From the NCBI GenBank assembly GCA_964560425.1, contig CAZLLE010000072.1, forward strand, positions 1-64,000: a stretch of DNA of 64,000 bases, read 5' to 3'. Origin of the DNA: CAZLLE01 sp964560425. Lineage in GTDB: Bacteria > Campylobacterota > Campylobacteria > Campylobacterales > QNZT01. Both the position numbers and the translations under genes were made by a program. The notes under the pieces are model-generated. The model searched no databases and was not told where the DNA came from. It saw only the letters and a program-made list of their open reading frames with translations. This document shows positions 27,172 through 35,957 of the stretch, piece by piece (positions within the stretch are counted from its first letter, which is position 1; every line of letters starts with the position of its first letter).

Positions 27172-28344
27172 ATGAGTGTATCACATGTATATGCAAGATA
27201 TGAGGATATCGATCAAGATCAACTCCAAAAAGATATTGAGAGTGCCAAAGCAAATGTTGGAGCACCAACAAAAGAGGATTTTCAACATCTTCTAAAACTA
27301 GAAAAATGGGGAAGAGGTTCAACATTTTTTGGATATTTTTTGATATTTTTAGTAAGTATTTTAGAGATCACTTCAGGAATAAATAGTTTTGCATTTTGGA
27401 TATTAGCAATTATTGCGGCTATTGCTATTGGAATAGGAAATGTTGCTAGATGGGCAAATGTTACTCATCCTATTTTACATGGTGCTTATGATAAAGTTCC
27501 AGATATCCCATATAAATATACAAAAGCTGGCTTTGCTAGAGGAAAAAATAGATACATTCATTGGCTAGATTGGATTAAACCTGAAGCTTGGGAATTTGAA
27601 CACAATATTATGCACCACTATCACTTAGGTGAAGATGATGATCCTGATAATGTAGAGAGAAATATGCAATGGCTAATCAGATCAAAAACACCTATGTGGC
27701 TTAGAAGACTCTTTATTTATCTCTTTGCAGGAACTTGGAAATTTACATATTATGCACCAAATACATTAAGAATATTAGAGAATAAAGAGAGAAGAAAAAA
27801 GAAACTTCCTGAGGTTAAAAGTTACGAATTTAGCCCTTTTAAGAAAAATGGTTTGGAATTATGGAAAAACTATATACTACCTTATGCAACTGTAAACTTT
27901 GTAATTATTCCACTTCTATTTTTACCATTAGGTTGGGAAGCAGTATTTAACGCATTTATCATCAAAATAATGGCAGAGTATGTTGCTAATATTCACTCAT
28001 TTTTAGTAATTGTACCTAACCATTCAGCTGGTGATATTTACCAATTTAGTACACCACACAAATCTCAAGGTGAATTTTATCTTAGACAGATTATGGGTAG
28101 TGTAAATTATAAAACAGGGACAGATCCTATTGATTTTGCTCAAGGCTGGCTAAATTACCAAGTAGAACACCATATATTCCCAAATATACCACTTAGTCAA
28201 TACCAAAAAATTCAACCTGTAATGAAAGAGATTTGTAAAAAACATAACCTTGAATATAGACAAGAGAGTGTATTCAAAAGAATTGGAATGACTGTTGATC
28301 TAATGGTTGGTAAAACAAAACTACTTAGAGTTGATGGAGTATAA
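27172..28344 (+). CDS. Membrane fatty acid desaturase
   Basis: This 390-residue di-iron membrane desaturase has three histidine boxes: HPILH (box 1), EHNIMHHYH (box 2, HxxxHH) and QVEHHIFP (box 3). The Q-x-x-HH form of box 3 is typical of front-end desaturases. Four hydrophobic segments (about 54-72, 78-95, 240-262 and 268-285) frame the catalytic loops. It introduces a double bond into a membrane acyl chain with O2 and reduced electron carrier. No cytochrome b5 domain is fused, so the electron donor is separate. A strong aaaggaagg ribosome site precedes ATG. Confidence 0.88.
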   Translation: MSVSHVYARYEDIDQDQLQKDIESAKANVGAPTKEDFQHLLKLEKWGRGSTFFGYFLIFLVSILEITSGINSFAFWILAIIAAIAIGIGNVARWANVTHPILHGAYDKVPDIPYKYTKAGFARGKNRYIHWLDWIKPEAWEFEHNIMHHYHLGEDDDPDNVERNMQWLIRSKTPMWLRRLFIYLFAGTWKFTYYAPNTLRILENKERRKKKLPEVKSYEFSPFKKNGLELWKNYILPYATVNFVIIPLLFLPLGWEAVFNAFIIKIMAEYVANIHSFLVIVPNHSAGDIYQFSTPHKSQGEFYLRQIMGSVNYKTGTDPIDFAQGWLNYQVEHHIFPNIPLSQYQKIQPVMKEICKKHNLEYRQESVFKRIGMTVDLMVGKTKLLRVDGV

Positions 28345-28350
28345 CCCATC

Positions 28351-28545
28351 ATGAATGGTCAAAAAAGGGCAAATATTAGACAAGGTCTTAGAGTAAAAAT
28401 TGTACTCAAACAAGACCAAAGAAGTGGAAAATTAACAGAAGGTATAGTTCAAAGAATTTTGACATCCTCTGCTTCTCATCCTCATGGAATTAAAGTAAGA
28501 TTAGAAGATGGTGCAGTGGGAAGAGTCAAAGAGATACTCTCTTGA
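28351..28545 (+). CDS. YwbE-family small conserved protein
   Basis: This 64-residue basic protein has the YwbE pattern: an N-terminal R-x-x-I-x-x-G-L-x-V-x-I-V-x-K-Q-D-Q-R-S-G-K-L-T-x-G and the segment TSSASHPHGIKVRLEDG. These match a small beta-barrel family of unknown function spread across bacteria. It starts 6 bp after the desaturase and its TGA overlaps the TTG of the next gene, so the three genes look cotranscribed. Confidence 0.82.
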   Translation: MNGQKRANIRQGLRVKIVLKQDQRSGKLTEGIVQRILTSSASHPHGIKVRLEDGAVGRVKEILS

Positions 28546-28988
28546 AACTTTATGTTGATGGAGATGCTTTTCCAAATCTACTAAAACCCATATTAGTTCG
28601 AGCAATTGAACGGCTCTCATTGGAGACTTTTGTAGTCTCCAATAAAAAAATAACTCTAGGTAAATCCTCTCATATAACATATATAATTGTAGATCAAGGT
28701 GCAGATGAAGCAGATCATCACATTGTAGAATTAGCACAAGAGGGTGATCTTGTTATCACAGCAGATATACCACTTGCTGATCGTCTAATCTCCAAAAAAG
28801 CACATGCTATTGATCACCGTGGTGAACTCTTTAGTGTAGATAATATCAAACAATATTTAGCAATGAGAAACTTAATGGAAGAGATTAGATTAAGTGGAGA
28901 GATTACAAAAGGACCAGCACCTTTTGGTAAAAAAGATGTAACTCAGTTTGCTAATCAACTAAATAATTTTTTAGCAAAGAGGAGATAA
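28542..28988 (+). CDS. UPF0178 (YaiI/YqxD) family protein
   Basis: This 148-residue protein belongs to the YaiI/YqxD family, which has a PIN-like nuclease fold. It begins LYVDGDAFPN, has VDQGADEADHHIVE and the acidic DLVITADIPLADRL segment, and ends with GPAPFGKKDVTQFANQL; these acidic clusters are the family signature. Biochemical function is not established. The TTG start at 28542 overlaps the upstream stop. A bidirectional terminator hairpin follows immediately. Confidence 0.88.
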   Translation: MKLYVDGDAFPNLLKPILVRAIERLSLETFVVSNKKITLGKSSHITYIIVDQGADEADHHIVELAQEGDLVITADIPLADRLISKKAHAIDHRGELFSVDNIKQYLAMRNLMEEIRLSGEITKGPAPFGKKDVTQFANQLNNFLAKRR

Positions 28989-28989
28989 A

Positions 28990-29019
28990 AAAAGAGCTAC
29001 CAAAAATGGTATCTCTTTT
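28990..29019. terminator. Bidirectional terminator between UPF0178 gene and pckA
   Basis: Hairpin aaaagag-c-tacca / tggta-t-ctctttt with an AAAA loop and one internal mismatch. The outer A4/T4 allow termination of both convergent genes. Confidence 0.65.
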
Positions 29020-29030
29020 CTACTTAATAT

Positions 29031-30611
29031 CTAAAGTTTAGGACCTGCTACAGAGTAATCAAACTCGGCATCATCTTTAAGATATTTTTTAAAGTTATCA
29101 ACAAACATTGTTGCTAATTTCTTTCTTGTTTTTACATACTCTTCTTTATCTTCCCAAGCATTTTTAGGATTAAGAACCTTTGAATCAACTCCATTTAGAG
29201 TAGTTGGAAAATGTAATCCAAAAAGCTCTGTTGTATCAAATTCGCTATCTAATATTGATCCGTCCATAATTGCATCAATACAAGCTCTTGTAGCTTTTAG
29301 GCTCATTCTTTTACCTACTCCATAAGCTCCACCAGTCCATCCTGTATTTACAAGATATACATTTACTTCATGAGAATCAATCTTTTCACCAAGAAGCTTT
29401 GCATATACTGTTGGATGTAATGGCAAAAATGCCTCTCCAAAACATGCACTAAATGTAGCAACAGGCTCTGTAATCCCACGCTCAGTTCCTGCAACTTTAG
29501 CAGTATATCCACTTAGGAAATAGTACATTGCTTGATCTTTTGTAAGTTTACTAACAGGAGGTAAAACACCAAATGCATCAGCACTCAAAAAGATAATATT
29601 ATGAGGGTGTCCTGCTTGAAGAGAGGGTTCATGATTTGGAATATGTTCAATTGGATAAGATACTCTAGTATTCTCCGTTTTTGAACTATCATTATAATCT
29701 ACTTTACCATTCTCATCAGCTACAACATTCTCTAAAAGTGCATTTCTCTTAATTGCTCCATATATCTCTGGTTCACCCTTTGGATCAAGTCCAATACACT
29801 TAGCATAACATCCACCCTCAAAGTTAAATACACCATGATCATCCCAACCATGCTCATCATCACCAATAAGATTTCTTTTTGGATCAGCAGAAAGAGTTGT
29901 TTTACCTGTTCCAGAGAGTCCAAAGAAAAGTGCAGTATCACCATCTTTACCAACATTCGCAGAGCAGTGCATTGCTAATTTACCTTCTAATGGCAACCAG
30001 TAGTTCATCATTGAAAAAACACCTTTTTTCATCTCACCACCATACCATGTACCACCAATTACAGCAATATTCTCTTCTACATTAAACACCACAAAAACTT
30101 CAGAATTTAGATTATGTTTTTCCCACTCATCATCTACAATTTTACATGCATTGTACATTAAAAAATCTGGAGAAAAATCTTTAAGCTCATCCTCTTTTGG
30201 TCTAATAAACATATTTTTTACAAAATGTGCTTGCCATGCAACCTCTGTTACAACACGAATACTCTTCTTACTAGCTTCACTAGCACCACAAAATACATCT
30301 TGAACATATATATCTTTATTTGAGAGTTGATTTTTTGCTTTTTCAAAAAGATCATCAAAGACCTCTTTTGTTGTTTTAAAGTTAATATCACCCCAAGCAA
30401 TATACTTATTTGAAGGAGACTGATCTACAAAATATTTATCTTTTGGACTTCGACCCGTAAATATTCCTGTATCAACCATAATAGTACCATTATCAGTCTC
30501 TTTTAATCCTGCCTTCAACTCTGCTTCATGAAGCTCATCATAACTTGAATTATAATAAATTTCACCAGCGTTAACTATACCAATCTGTTCTAAATCTTGT
30601 TTTGTGATCAT
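29031..30611 (-). CDS. pckA: PckA, ATP-dependent phosphoenolpyruvate carboxykinase
   Basis: PckA converts oxaloacetate plus ATP to phosphoenolpyruvate, CO2 and ADP, the entry to gluconeogenesis. The 526-residue protein has the P-loop GLSGTGKTTLSADP, the metal-binding GDDEHGWDD, GIFTGRSPKDKY near the N-terminus and the adenine-site segment NTRVSYPI. These mark the ATP class rather than the GTP class. It lies 59 bp downstream of oadB on the same strand, so it may be the last gene of an oxaloacetate-handling operon. Confidence 0.96.
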   Translation of the reverse strand: MITKQDLEQIGIVNAGEIYYNSSYDELHEAELKAGLKETDNGTIMVDTGIFTGRSPKDKYFVDQSPSNKYIAWGDINFKTTKEVFDDLFEKAKNQLSNKDIYVQDVFCGASEASKKSIRVVTEVAWQAHFVKNMFIRPKEDELKDFSPDFLMYNACKIVDDEWEKHNLNSEVFVVFNVEENIAVIGGTWYGGEMKKGVFSMMNYWLPLEGKLAMHCSANVGKDGDTALFFGLSGTGKTTLSADPKRNLIGDDEHGWDDHGVFNFEGGCYAKCIGLDPKGEPEIYGAIKRNALLENVVADENGKVDYNDSSKTENTRVSYPIEHIPNHEPSLQAGHPHNIIFLSADAFGVLPPVSKLTKDQAMYYFLSGYTAKVAGTERGITEPVATFSACFGEAFLPLHPTVYAKLLGEKIDSHEVNVYLVNTGWTGGAYGVGKRMSLKATRACIDAIMDGSILDSEFDTTELFGLHFPTTLNGVDSKVLNPKNAWEDKEEYVKTRKKLATMFVDNFKKYLKDDAEFDYSVAGPKL

Positions 30612-30670
30612 CTCTACAACCTTAATCTATTTAATGCAATTAATATCGGATTTTATGAAAATAATTTTAA

Positions 30671-31996
30671 TTATTTAAAAATCGACAATAAAACACCTGC
30701 TGCAACAGCAGAACCAATAACACCAGCCACATTTGGACCCATCGCATGCATAAGTAAAACATTTGATTTGTTATACTCTTGCCCTACTTTACTAACAACT
30801 CTTGCCGCCATTGGCACTGCTGATACACCAGCTGCTCCAATAAGTGGGTTAATTGGCTCTTTTGAAAATTTATTCATAAGCTTTGCCATAAGCACTCCAG
30901 CTGCTGTTCCTGCTGCAAACGCAAGAAGACCGATAGCCATAATTCCTAGAGTCTCTGCAACCAAAAACTTATCAGCTTGAAGTGTTGCACCAACACCAAG
31001 ACCCAAAAAGATAGTTACAATATTAATAAGTGAATTTTGCATCTCATTTGATAATCTATCAACAACACCAGACTCTTTAGCAAAATTACCCAAAGCAAAA
31101 GCTCCCATAAGTGGTGCAGCATCAGGCAATATCATAGCAATCATCATAATAACAACGACAGGGAAAACTAATTTCTCTAGTCTATGAACAGGTCTTGATG
31201 TTACCATTCTAATTTTACGCTCATCATCTGTAGTCAACGCTCTCATTATTGGAGGTTGTATAACAGGAACAAGAGCCATATAAGAGTAAGCAGCAACAGC
31301 AATAGCTCCCAACATTTCAGGGGCAAGTGCAGATGCAATAAATATAGAGGTAGGACCATCAGCTCCACCAATAATACTAATAGCTGAACACTGTTTTAAA
31401 GTATACTCAACAAGACCAGTTTGAGAGAGTGCCGCAGCACCTACAAGTGAACCAAAAATACCAAATTGAGCAGCTCCTCCTAAAATTGCAGTTTTAGGAT
31501 TTGCCAACAAAGGACCAAAATCGGTCATAGCACCAACACCCATAAAGATCAACAGTGGAAAAAATTCATTGGCAATACCCATATCATAAATGATACCAAG
31601 CATACCATGAGGACCCGTCATATTGGCTATTGGAATATTTGCCAATAACCCACCAAAGGCAATAGGCAGAAGTAAAAGAGGTTCAAACCCTTTTCCAATA
31701 GCTAAATAGAAGAGTACAAAGATGATTAAAAACATGATAACTCTACCACCACTTTGGGCAAATTTAGTCATCTCTTTTCCACGACCATTTTTTACACCAT
31801 CTTTAGGAAATAAAATTGCATTTAATCCCGTTGTCTGAAAGAACCCAGCAAATAGACCTGTAACAGATTGTGACTTATACACCTGCTCTGCCTTAGGTGA
31901 AACATCACCATGATCTACCGAAGTAGTATTTGCAGATATCACACTAGGCGATAAAAATGTAAGAAAAAAAACAAGAGAAAATAAAAATTTTTTCAT
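30671..31996 (-). CDS. oadB: OadB, membrane beta subunit of sodium-pumping oxaloacetate decarboxylase
   Basis: This 441-residue polytopic subunit decarboxylates the carboxybiotin carrier and couples this to Na+ export. Family signatures include PIANMTGPHGMLGIIYDMGI, GVGAMTDFGPLLANPKT, GGADGPTSIFIAS (a Na+/H+ site region) and the C-terminal MGPNVAGVIGSAVAAG. The N-terminus carries an extra hydrophobic, signal-peptide-like stretch and a polar segment of about 45 residues before the conserved part. It follows oadA after 9 bp. Confidence 0.94.
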   Translation of the reverse strand: MKKFLFSLVFFLTFLSPSVISANTTSVDHGDVSPKAEQVYKSQSVTGLFAGFFQTTGLNAILFPKDGVKNGRGKEMTKFAQSGGRVIMFLIIFVLFYLAIGKGFEPLLLLPIAFGGLLANIPIANMTGPHGMLGIIYDMGIANEFFPLLIFMGVGAMTDFGPLLANPKTAILGGAAQFGIFGSLVGAAALSQTGLVEYTLKQCSAISIIGGADGPTSIFIASALAPEMLGAIAVAAYSYMALVPVIQPPIMRALTTDDERKIRMVTSRPVHRLEKLVFPVVVIMMIAMILPDAAPLMGAFALGNFAKESGVVDRLSNEMQNSLINIVTIFLGLGVGATLQADKFLVAETLGIMAIGLLAFAAGTAAGVLMAKLMNKFSKEPINPLIGAAGVSAVPMAARVVSKVGQEYNKSNVLLMHAMGPNVAGVIGSAVAAGVLLSIFK

Positions 31997-32005
31997 CTCT
32001 TCTCC

Positions 32006-33820
32006 CTAGTCCATAGTTGCTAAAAGTTGACCATCAGAGACAACATCATTTGTGTTGACTTCTATACTTCTAAGAACACCATCTTTAGTTGCAGGAATAT
32101 CAATTTCCATTTTCATAGCTTCTAAAATCATAATTGGGTCACCCTCTTTAAGCGTATCTCCAACATTTGCAACAATTTTCCAAACATTTCCAGGTGTTTG
32201 TGAATGTATCTCTTCACTACCTTTTCCACCACTTGCCGCAGGAGCTGCACTAGGTGCAGGAGTTGCTGCAACTGGTGCTGCATTTGTTACAGTTACTTCA
32301 CCATTATGTCCATCAACTACATCAACATTATATGTTACACCATTTACTACTACTGTATATTTTCCTGCCATCTCATCACTCCCTTTTGTTGTACTTCCAC
32401 CTATATTAGAAGAATCATTCTTTCTTACATTTACCTCTGCTTCACCTTTTAAGAAGGCAATACCTTTAACATCACAAGCTGCTACTATAAAAACATTTTC
32501 ATCAGTTACTTCAAGATCTGCACTAGTTAACATTTTTTCAAAATGTTTTAATGATTTTCTATCATCATCATCAGCAATCTCTCTAGCACTTCTTGTTGTA
32601 GGCTCCAATTTTAACTGTTTGCTTGCAAGAGCAACAATTTCACTATCTGGAGTTGTTGGTGTTTTACCAAAATATCCTAAAACCATCTTTCCATAACCAT
32701 CAGCAATTCTCTCCCATGGACCAAACATCACATTATTAAATGCTTGTTGAAAATAGAACTGTGAAACTGGTGTTACAGAAGTACCATATCCACCTCTTTC
32801 AACCACTTCTCTCATAGCATCAATAACTGCTGGAAATTTATCTAAGATATTATTATCTCTCATCATTTGAGTATTTGCAGTTAATGCACCACCAGGCATT
32901 GGTGAAAATGGAATTAGTGGAGATACTTGTGTAGCTTCTGGTGGCATAAAATAGTCTTTTAGACAATCTTTTAGAACACTCTCATACTCTAAAATTTTTC
33001 CTACTTCTAATCCGCCAAGATCAAATTTTGTACCCTTTGTAGCATGAAGAAGAGTCAAAATATCAGGCTGACTTGTACCACCACTCACAGGACTAGCCGC
33101 AAGATCAATACCATCTACACCCGCTTCAAGAGCAGCCAAATAACAAGATACACTCACACCGGCTGTCTCATGAGTATGAAGACGAACATGCACATTTTCA
33201 GGAAGCAATTTCTTAGCCATAGAGATCGTTTCAAAAACTTTATGTGGACTTGAAGTGCCACTAGCATCTTTAAAACATACGCTATCATATTCAATACCAG
33301 AATCTAAAATTTCACGAAGAACTTTTTCATAAAATGCCACATCATGAGCACCAACACATCCAGGAGGAAGATCCATCATTGTTACTACAACTTCATGATT
33401 TAATCCATGGGCTTTAATACGACTACCACTATATTTGAGATCTTCTACATCATTTAGAGCATCAAAGTTTCTAATTGTTGTTGTTCCATGCTTTTTAAAC
33501 ATTTTGGCATGAAGATCAATAAGATCACTACTACCCGTATCTAAAAGAATTGTATTCACACCACGAGCAAGTGTTTGAAGATTTGCCTCAGGTCCCACAA
33601 TATCTCTAAACTTATCCATCATATCAAATGCATTTTCGTTTAGATAAAAATAAAGACTCTGGAATCTTGCCCCTCCACCAAATTCAAAGTGGCTAATTCC
33701 AGCTGCTTTTGCAGCCTCCACAGCTGGGAAAAAATCGTTCATTAAGACTCTACCACCAAAGACAGATTGAAAACCGTCTCTAAAAGTAGTATCCATTATA
33801 TCAATAAGTTTTTTTGCCAT
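32006..33820 (-). CDS. oadA: OadA, biotin-containing oxaloacetate decarboxylase alpha subunit
   Basis: This is a 604-residue carboxyltransferase subunit: a TIM barrel (residues 1 to about 270, starting DTTFRDGFQSVFGGRV, with HTHETAG metal ligands), a conserved OADA/PYC region (about 290-480), an Ala/Pro-rich linker and a C-terminal biotinyl domain with EAMKMEI (biotin lysine 570). It moves CO2 from oxaloacetate to biotin. The same protein type serves as PycB in two-subunit pyruvate carboxylases; adjacency to oadB and oadG argues for the sodium pump, but a dual role cannot be excluded. Confidence 0.93.
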   Translation of the reverse strand: MAKKLIDIMDTTFRDGFQSVFGGRVLMNDFFPAVEAAKAAGISHFEFGGGARFQSLYFYLNENAFDMMDKFRDIVGPEANLQTLARGVNTILLDTGSSDLIDLHAKMFKKHGTTTIRNFDALNDVEDLKYSGSRIKAHGLNHEVVVTMMDLPPGCVGAHDVAFYEKVLREILDSGIEYDSVCFKDASGTSSPHKVFETISMAKKLLPENVHVRLHTHETAGVSVSCYLAALEAGVDGIDLAASPVSGGTSQPDILTLLHATKGTKFDLGGLEVGKILEYESVLKDCLKDYFMPPEATQVSPLIPFSPMPGGALTANTQMMRDNNILDKFPAVIDAMREVVERGGYGTSVTPVSQFYFQQAFNNVMFGPWERIADGYGKMVLGYFGKTPTTPDSEIVALASKQLKLEPTTRSAREIADDDDRKSLKHFEKMLTSADLEVTDENVFIVAACDVKGIAFLKGEAEVNVRKNDSSNIGGSTTKGSDEMAGKYTVVVNGVTYNVDVVDGHNGEVTVTNAAPVAATPAPSAAPAASGGKGSEEIHSQTPGNVWKIVANVGDTLKEGDPIMILEAMKMEIDIPATKDGVLRSIEVNTNDVVSDGQLLATMD

Positions 33821-33829
33821 TATAACCCT

Positions 33830-34078
33830 TTATCTTTTTTTAAAATCAGTGATAGCTGCAGTAATAACAGCAATAACTTCTGAATTATCTTGTGTTCCTG
33901 CACTCACAGCCCTTGGTGCATCATTTTTGGACGCACTTTTAGGTTTGGGTGGAAAATATTTTTGTATAATTTTTGCTTGTAAATTTACAACAAAAATCAT
34001 CAAAAGCAAGAAGAGAAAAACCGTAGTCATCCCCAACACCATAAACTTCAATCCTTCGGATACTAAATTAACTTCCAT
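33830..34078 (-). CDS. oadG: OadG, gamma subunit of oxaloacetate decarboxylase
   Basis: This small subunit of about 82 residues has one membrane helix (GLKFMVLGMTTVFLFLLLMIFVV) and a polar Ala/Lys-rich tail, the usual OadG design; it joins OadA to OadB. The ATG at 34078 lies behind gagg with an 8-base spacer; an upstream in-frame ATG at 34117 has no such site. oadA follows after 9 bp. Confidence 0.88.
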   Translation of the reverse strand: MEVNLVSEGLKFMVLGMTTVFLFLLLMIFVVNLQAKIIQKYFPPKPKSASKNDAPRAVSAGTQDNSEVIAVITAAITDFKKR

Positions 34079-34137
34079 TGACCAATCCTCTATAAGATTA
34101 TTACAAAATAGTAACACAAATTATCTAAATAAATAGA

Positions 34138-34623
34138 CTAATAATTTATTAAAAATTCTTGCATTTTTTTGCGTCCCAATTTTCTAGCATAGTCAATACA
34201 ACTCATTCCCAAATTATCCCTCTGATCAATATCTGCACCAGATTCCAATAATAATGTTGCTACTTCAATATTTCCATAACTAACAGCTTGCATCAAAAAA
34301 GAGAAACCACTTTTTCTTTTTGTTGTATGAATATCCATCTGTTTTTCATTAATTAAATATTTAAGAAGTTCTAAATCCCCAAGAATAATAGCCTCATCTA
34401 ATATACCAACCCCATCACGGTTTGTATAAAAGATATCCGAATTGTTATCAATCATTAATTTGAGTAGATCAAAAGAGCATTTGTGACGCATAGCATAAAC
34501 TAAAATATGATACTCATCATCCTCATCATCTTCAATTATCTGATTCAGATCAAGTCCCTGTTTTATAGATTTTTTTAATCCTATAAAATCATCGTTTTCT
34601 AATATTTGATCTATATTTAACAT
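34138..34623 (-). CDS. Ankyrin-repeat protein
   Basis: This 161-residue cytoplasmic protein is built of about four ankyrin repeats: GLKKSIKQGLDLNQIIED, YAMRHKCSFDLLKLMIDNNSD, AIILGDLELLKYLINEKQMD and AVSYGNIEVATLLLESGAD-IDQRDNLGMSCIDYA. Ankyrin repeats bind other proteins; no enzymatic part is seen. It lies upstream of oadG on the same strand with a 59-bp gap. Whether it is cotranscribed, and its partner, are unknown. Confidence 0.85.
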   Translation of the reverse strand: MLNIDQILENDDFIGLKKSIKQGLDLNQIIEDDEDDEYHILVYAMRHKCSFDLLKLMIDNNSDIFYTNRDGVGILDEAIILGDLELLKYLINEKQMDIHTTKRKSGFSFLMQAVSYGNIEVATLLLESGADIDQRDNLGMSCIDYARKLGRKKMQEFLINY

Positions 34624-34735
34624 ATTTTTCCCCTATATTATAAATATAGTTTAATAGTAACAAATATGATATTAGAAATATTAATAATTAATAGTAAAAT
34701 TTAAATTTTGAAAGAAGTTAAAGAAGAATAGAAGA

Positions 34736-34767
34736 GTAGATACGAACAGATCGTATCTACTTTTTTT
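34736..34767. terminator. Strong terminator hairpin downstream of cytochrome c gene
   Basis: Perfect 10-bp stem gtagatacga / tcgtatctac with a 5-base loop, followed by T7 on the plus strand. On the minus strand, where the upstream cytochrome gene is transcribed, the stem is followed by a U-rich but interrupted run. It separates the cytochrome gene from the ankyrin gene. Confidence 0.65.
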
Positions 34768-34782
34768 ATAAAAAGATAATTA

Positions 34783-35082
34783 TTATTTAAGACCTGCAAT
34801 ATACCCAGCTACTGCTTTAATATCAGCATCGCTATATGAAGCAACTTGACCTTTCATCAATCCACCCATACCATGAGTATTAAGTGTACCAGCTTTGTAA
34901 CCTTTTAAAGCTTCTTCAGTTTTAGCTGCATCTTGCCCCGTGATCACTGCTGATTTTCCTAATGCTTTTTTCTCACCTTTTGCACCATGACATCCTGCAC
35001 ATTTTTTATATAACGCTGCACCGTCTGCTGCTAAAAAACTCATTGCTCCAATTGCTAAACATGTTAATACTACTTTTTTCAT
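34783..35082 (-). CDS. Periplasmic class I c-type cytochrome (c553-like)
   Basis: This 99-residue protein has a signal peptide (about 1-19) and one heme-binding CAGCH (residues 28-32). A methionine in GGLMKGQ near residue 77 is the likely sixth iron ligand. The C-terminal helix DADIKAVAGYIAGL is typical of small soluble class I cytochromes. It should carry electrons in the periplasm, for example from a bc1-type complex to a terminal oxidase or reductase. It is the downstream neighbour of the heme-less relative at 35.2 kb. Confidence 0.92.
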   Translation of the reverse strand: MKKVVLTCLAIGAMSFLAADGAALYKKCAGCHGAKGEKKALGKSAVITGQDAAKTEEALKGYKAGTLNTHGMGGLMKGQVASYSDADIKAVAGYIAGLK

Positions 35083-35169
35083 TTTTATCCTTATTATTAA
35101 AATTTATTTTTGTTCTAGCACTTCTTACTTTTATACTAGAAAATCTTTTATTACTATATCCAAGCTAAA

Positions 35170-35487
35170 TTAGCAAGATGGTACATTTCCACTATCATTA
35201 GCAAATTCATAAAAGAAATCAAATAAATCTGGAACATACTTCTCTTTTACTTCTTTTACATTAGGACATATTGTTTTAATTTCATCTACTAGTTTACCAT
35301 CATTTTTAAGTGCTTCCCACTCATCTTGTGAATGTTTAGCAGTCATTTTTGAACCGTTAAAACCACATGCTTTTTTAAATTTTTTAAGATAAATCTTTTG
35401 ACCTTTTGCAGGGTCCGCCATCAAAGATGTACTCATAACACTTGTTAATAGTACAGCTGTAGCAACTACGCTTAAAACTTTTCTCAT
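35170..35487 (-). CDS. Cytochrome c-like periplasmic protein lacking CXXCH
   Basis: This 105-residue protein has a signal peptide (residues 1-24) and the cytochrome c opening DPAKGQKIYLKKFKKACG. Where CXXCH would stand there is ACGFNGSKMTAKH: Cys41 is kept, the second Cys and the adjacent His are not. Other cysteines are Cys74 and the C-terminal Cys105. It therefore probably does not bind heme c covalently in the normal way. It sits between two true cytochrome c genes. Similar proteins are, to my recollection, annotated as cytochrome C in Sulfurimonas relatives. Confidence 0.65.
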   Translation of the reverse strand: MRKVLSVVATAVLLTSVMSTSLMADPAKGQKIYLKKFKKACGFNGSKMTAKHSQDEWEALKNDGKLVDEIKTICPNVKEVKEKYVPDLFDFFYEFANDSGNVPSC

Positions 35488-35621
35488 ATTTTCTCCTTAG
35501 AAAGTAAGTTCTGTAAAATGTTTTTTTACTCTAAAATTATAAATCATAATTGTGAAGTAATTGTGAATTATATTAATTAGAACTTGAAATAGACCTTAAA
35601 ATTAAAAATAATTTAATCTTT

Positions 35622-35957
35622 TTACCTTATTTTACCCAAAACTGTATACTTTTCCCAATATGTATCTATAGCCCTTTTTAGTTGAGAATCAGTTAATGTA
35701 CTCTTTTTTTTAAGTCCATAATGCTTTATATAGTGATTTGTCATAACAGAAGTATGGATATCAGGGTTTTTTAAAAAATCTAATAAAGCAGCCTTTACCT
35801 CATTTTCTGAACTATATTTCAAAAGGTATTTAAAAAAAAGCAGTCTCAAATCAAATTTGTAAGCTTGATGACAAGTAACGCAATTTCTTTCATAAGAGGT
35901 ATCCATACCAAAAAGCATCTGCATAGAAAAAAGAATTATAATAATTTGTTTGGCCAC
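35622..35957 (-). CDS. Small monoheme c-type cytochrome, overlapping a histidine kinase gene
   Basis: This 111-residue protein has a short signal peptide (MAKQIIIILFSMQMLFG) and one CVTCH heme site at residues 26-30. The rest is helical and polar, without a clear methionine ligand pattern; Met72 or His75 could serve. The likely start is GTG at 35957, inside the 3' end of the histidine kinase gene (22-bp overlap), so it is translated from the same message as the two-component system. Function unknown; a redox-related link to the sensor is inferred only from this coupling. Confidence 0.72.
   Translation of the reverse strand: MAKQIIIILFSMQMLFGMDTSYERNCVTCHQAYKFDLRLLFFKYLLKYSSENEVKAALLDFLKNPDIHTSVMTNHYIKHYGLKKKSTLTDSQLKRAIDTYWEKYTVLGKIR

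Noticed and set aside
32052..32696. Long open frame (214 codons) on the plus strand opposite oadA
   Set aside because: It lies wholly inside the antisense of a strongly conserved gene, has low-complexity Ser/Thr/Phe content and no family motif.
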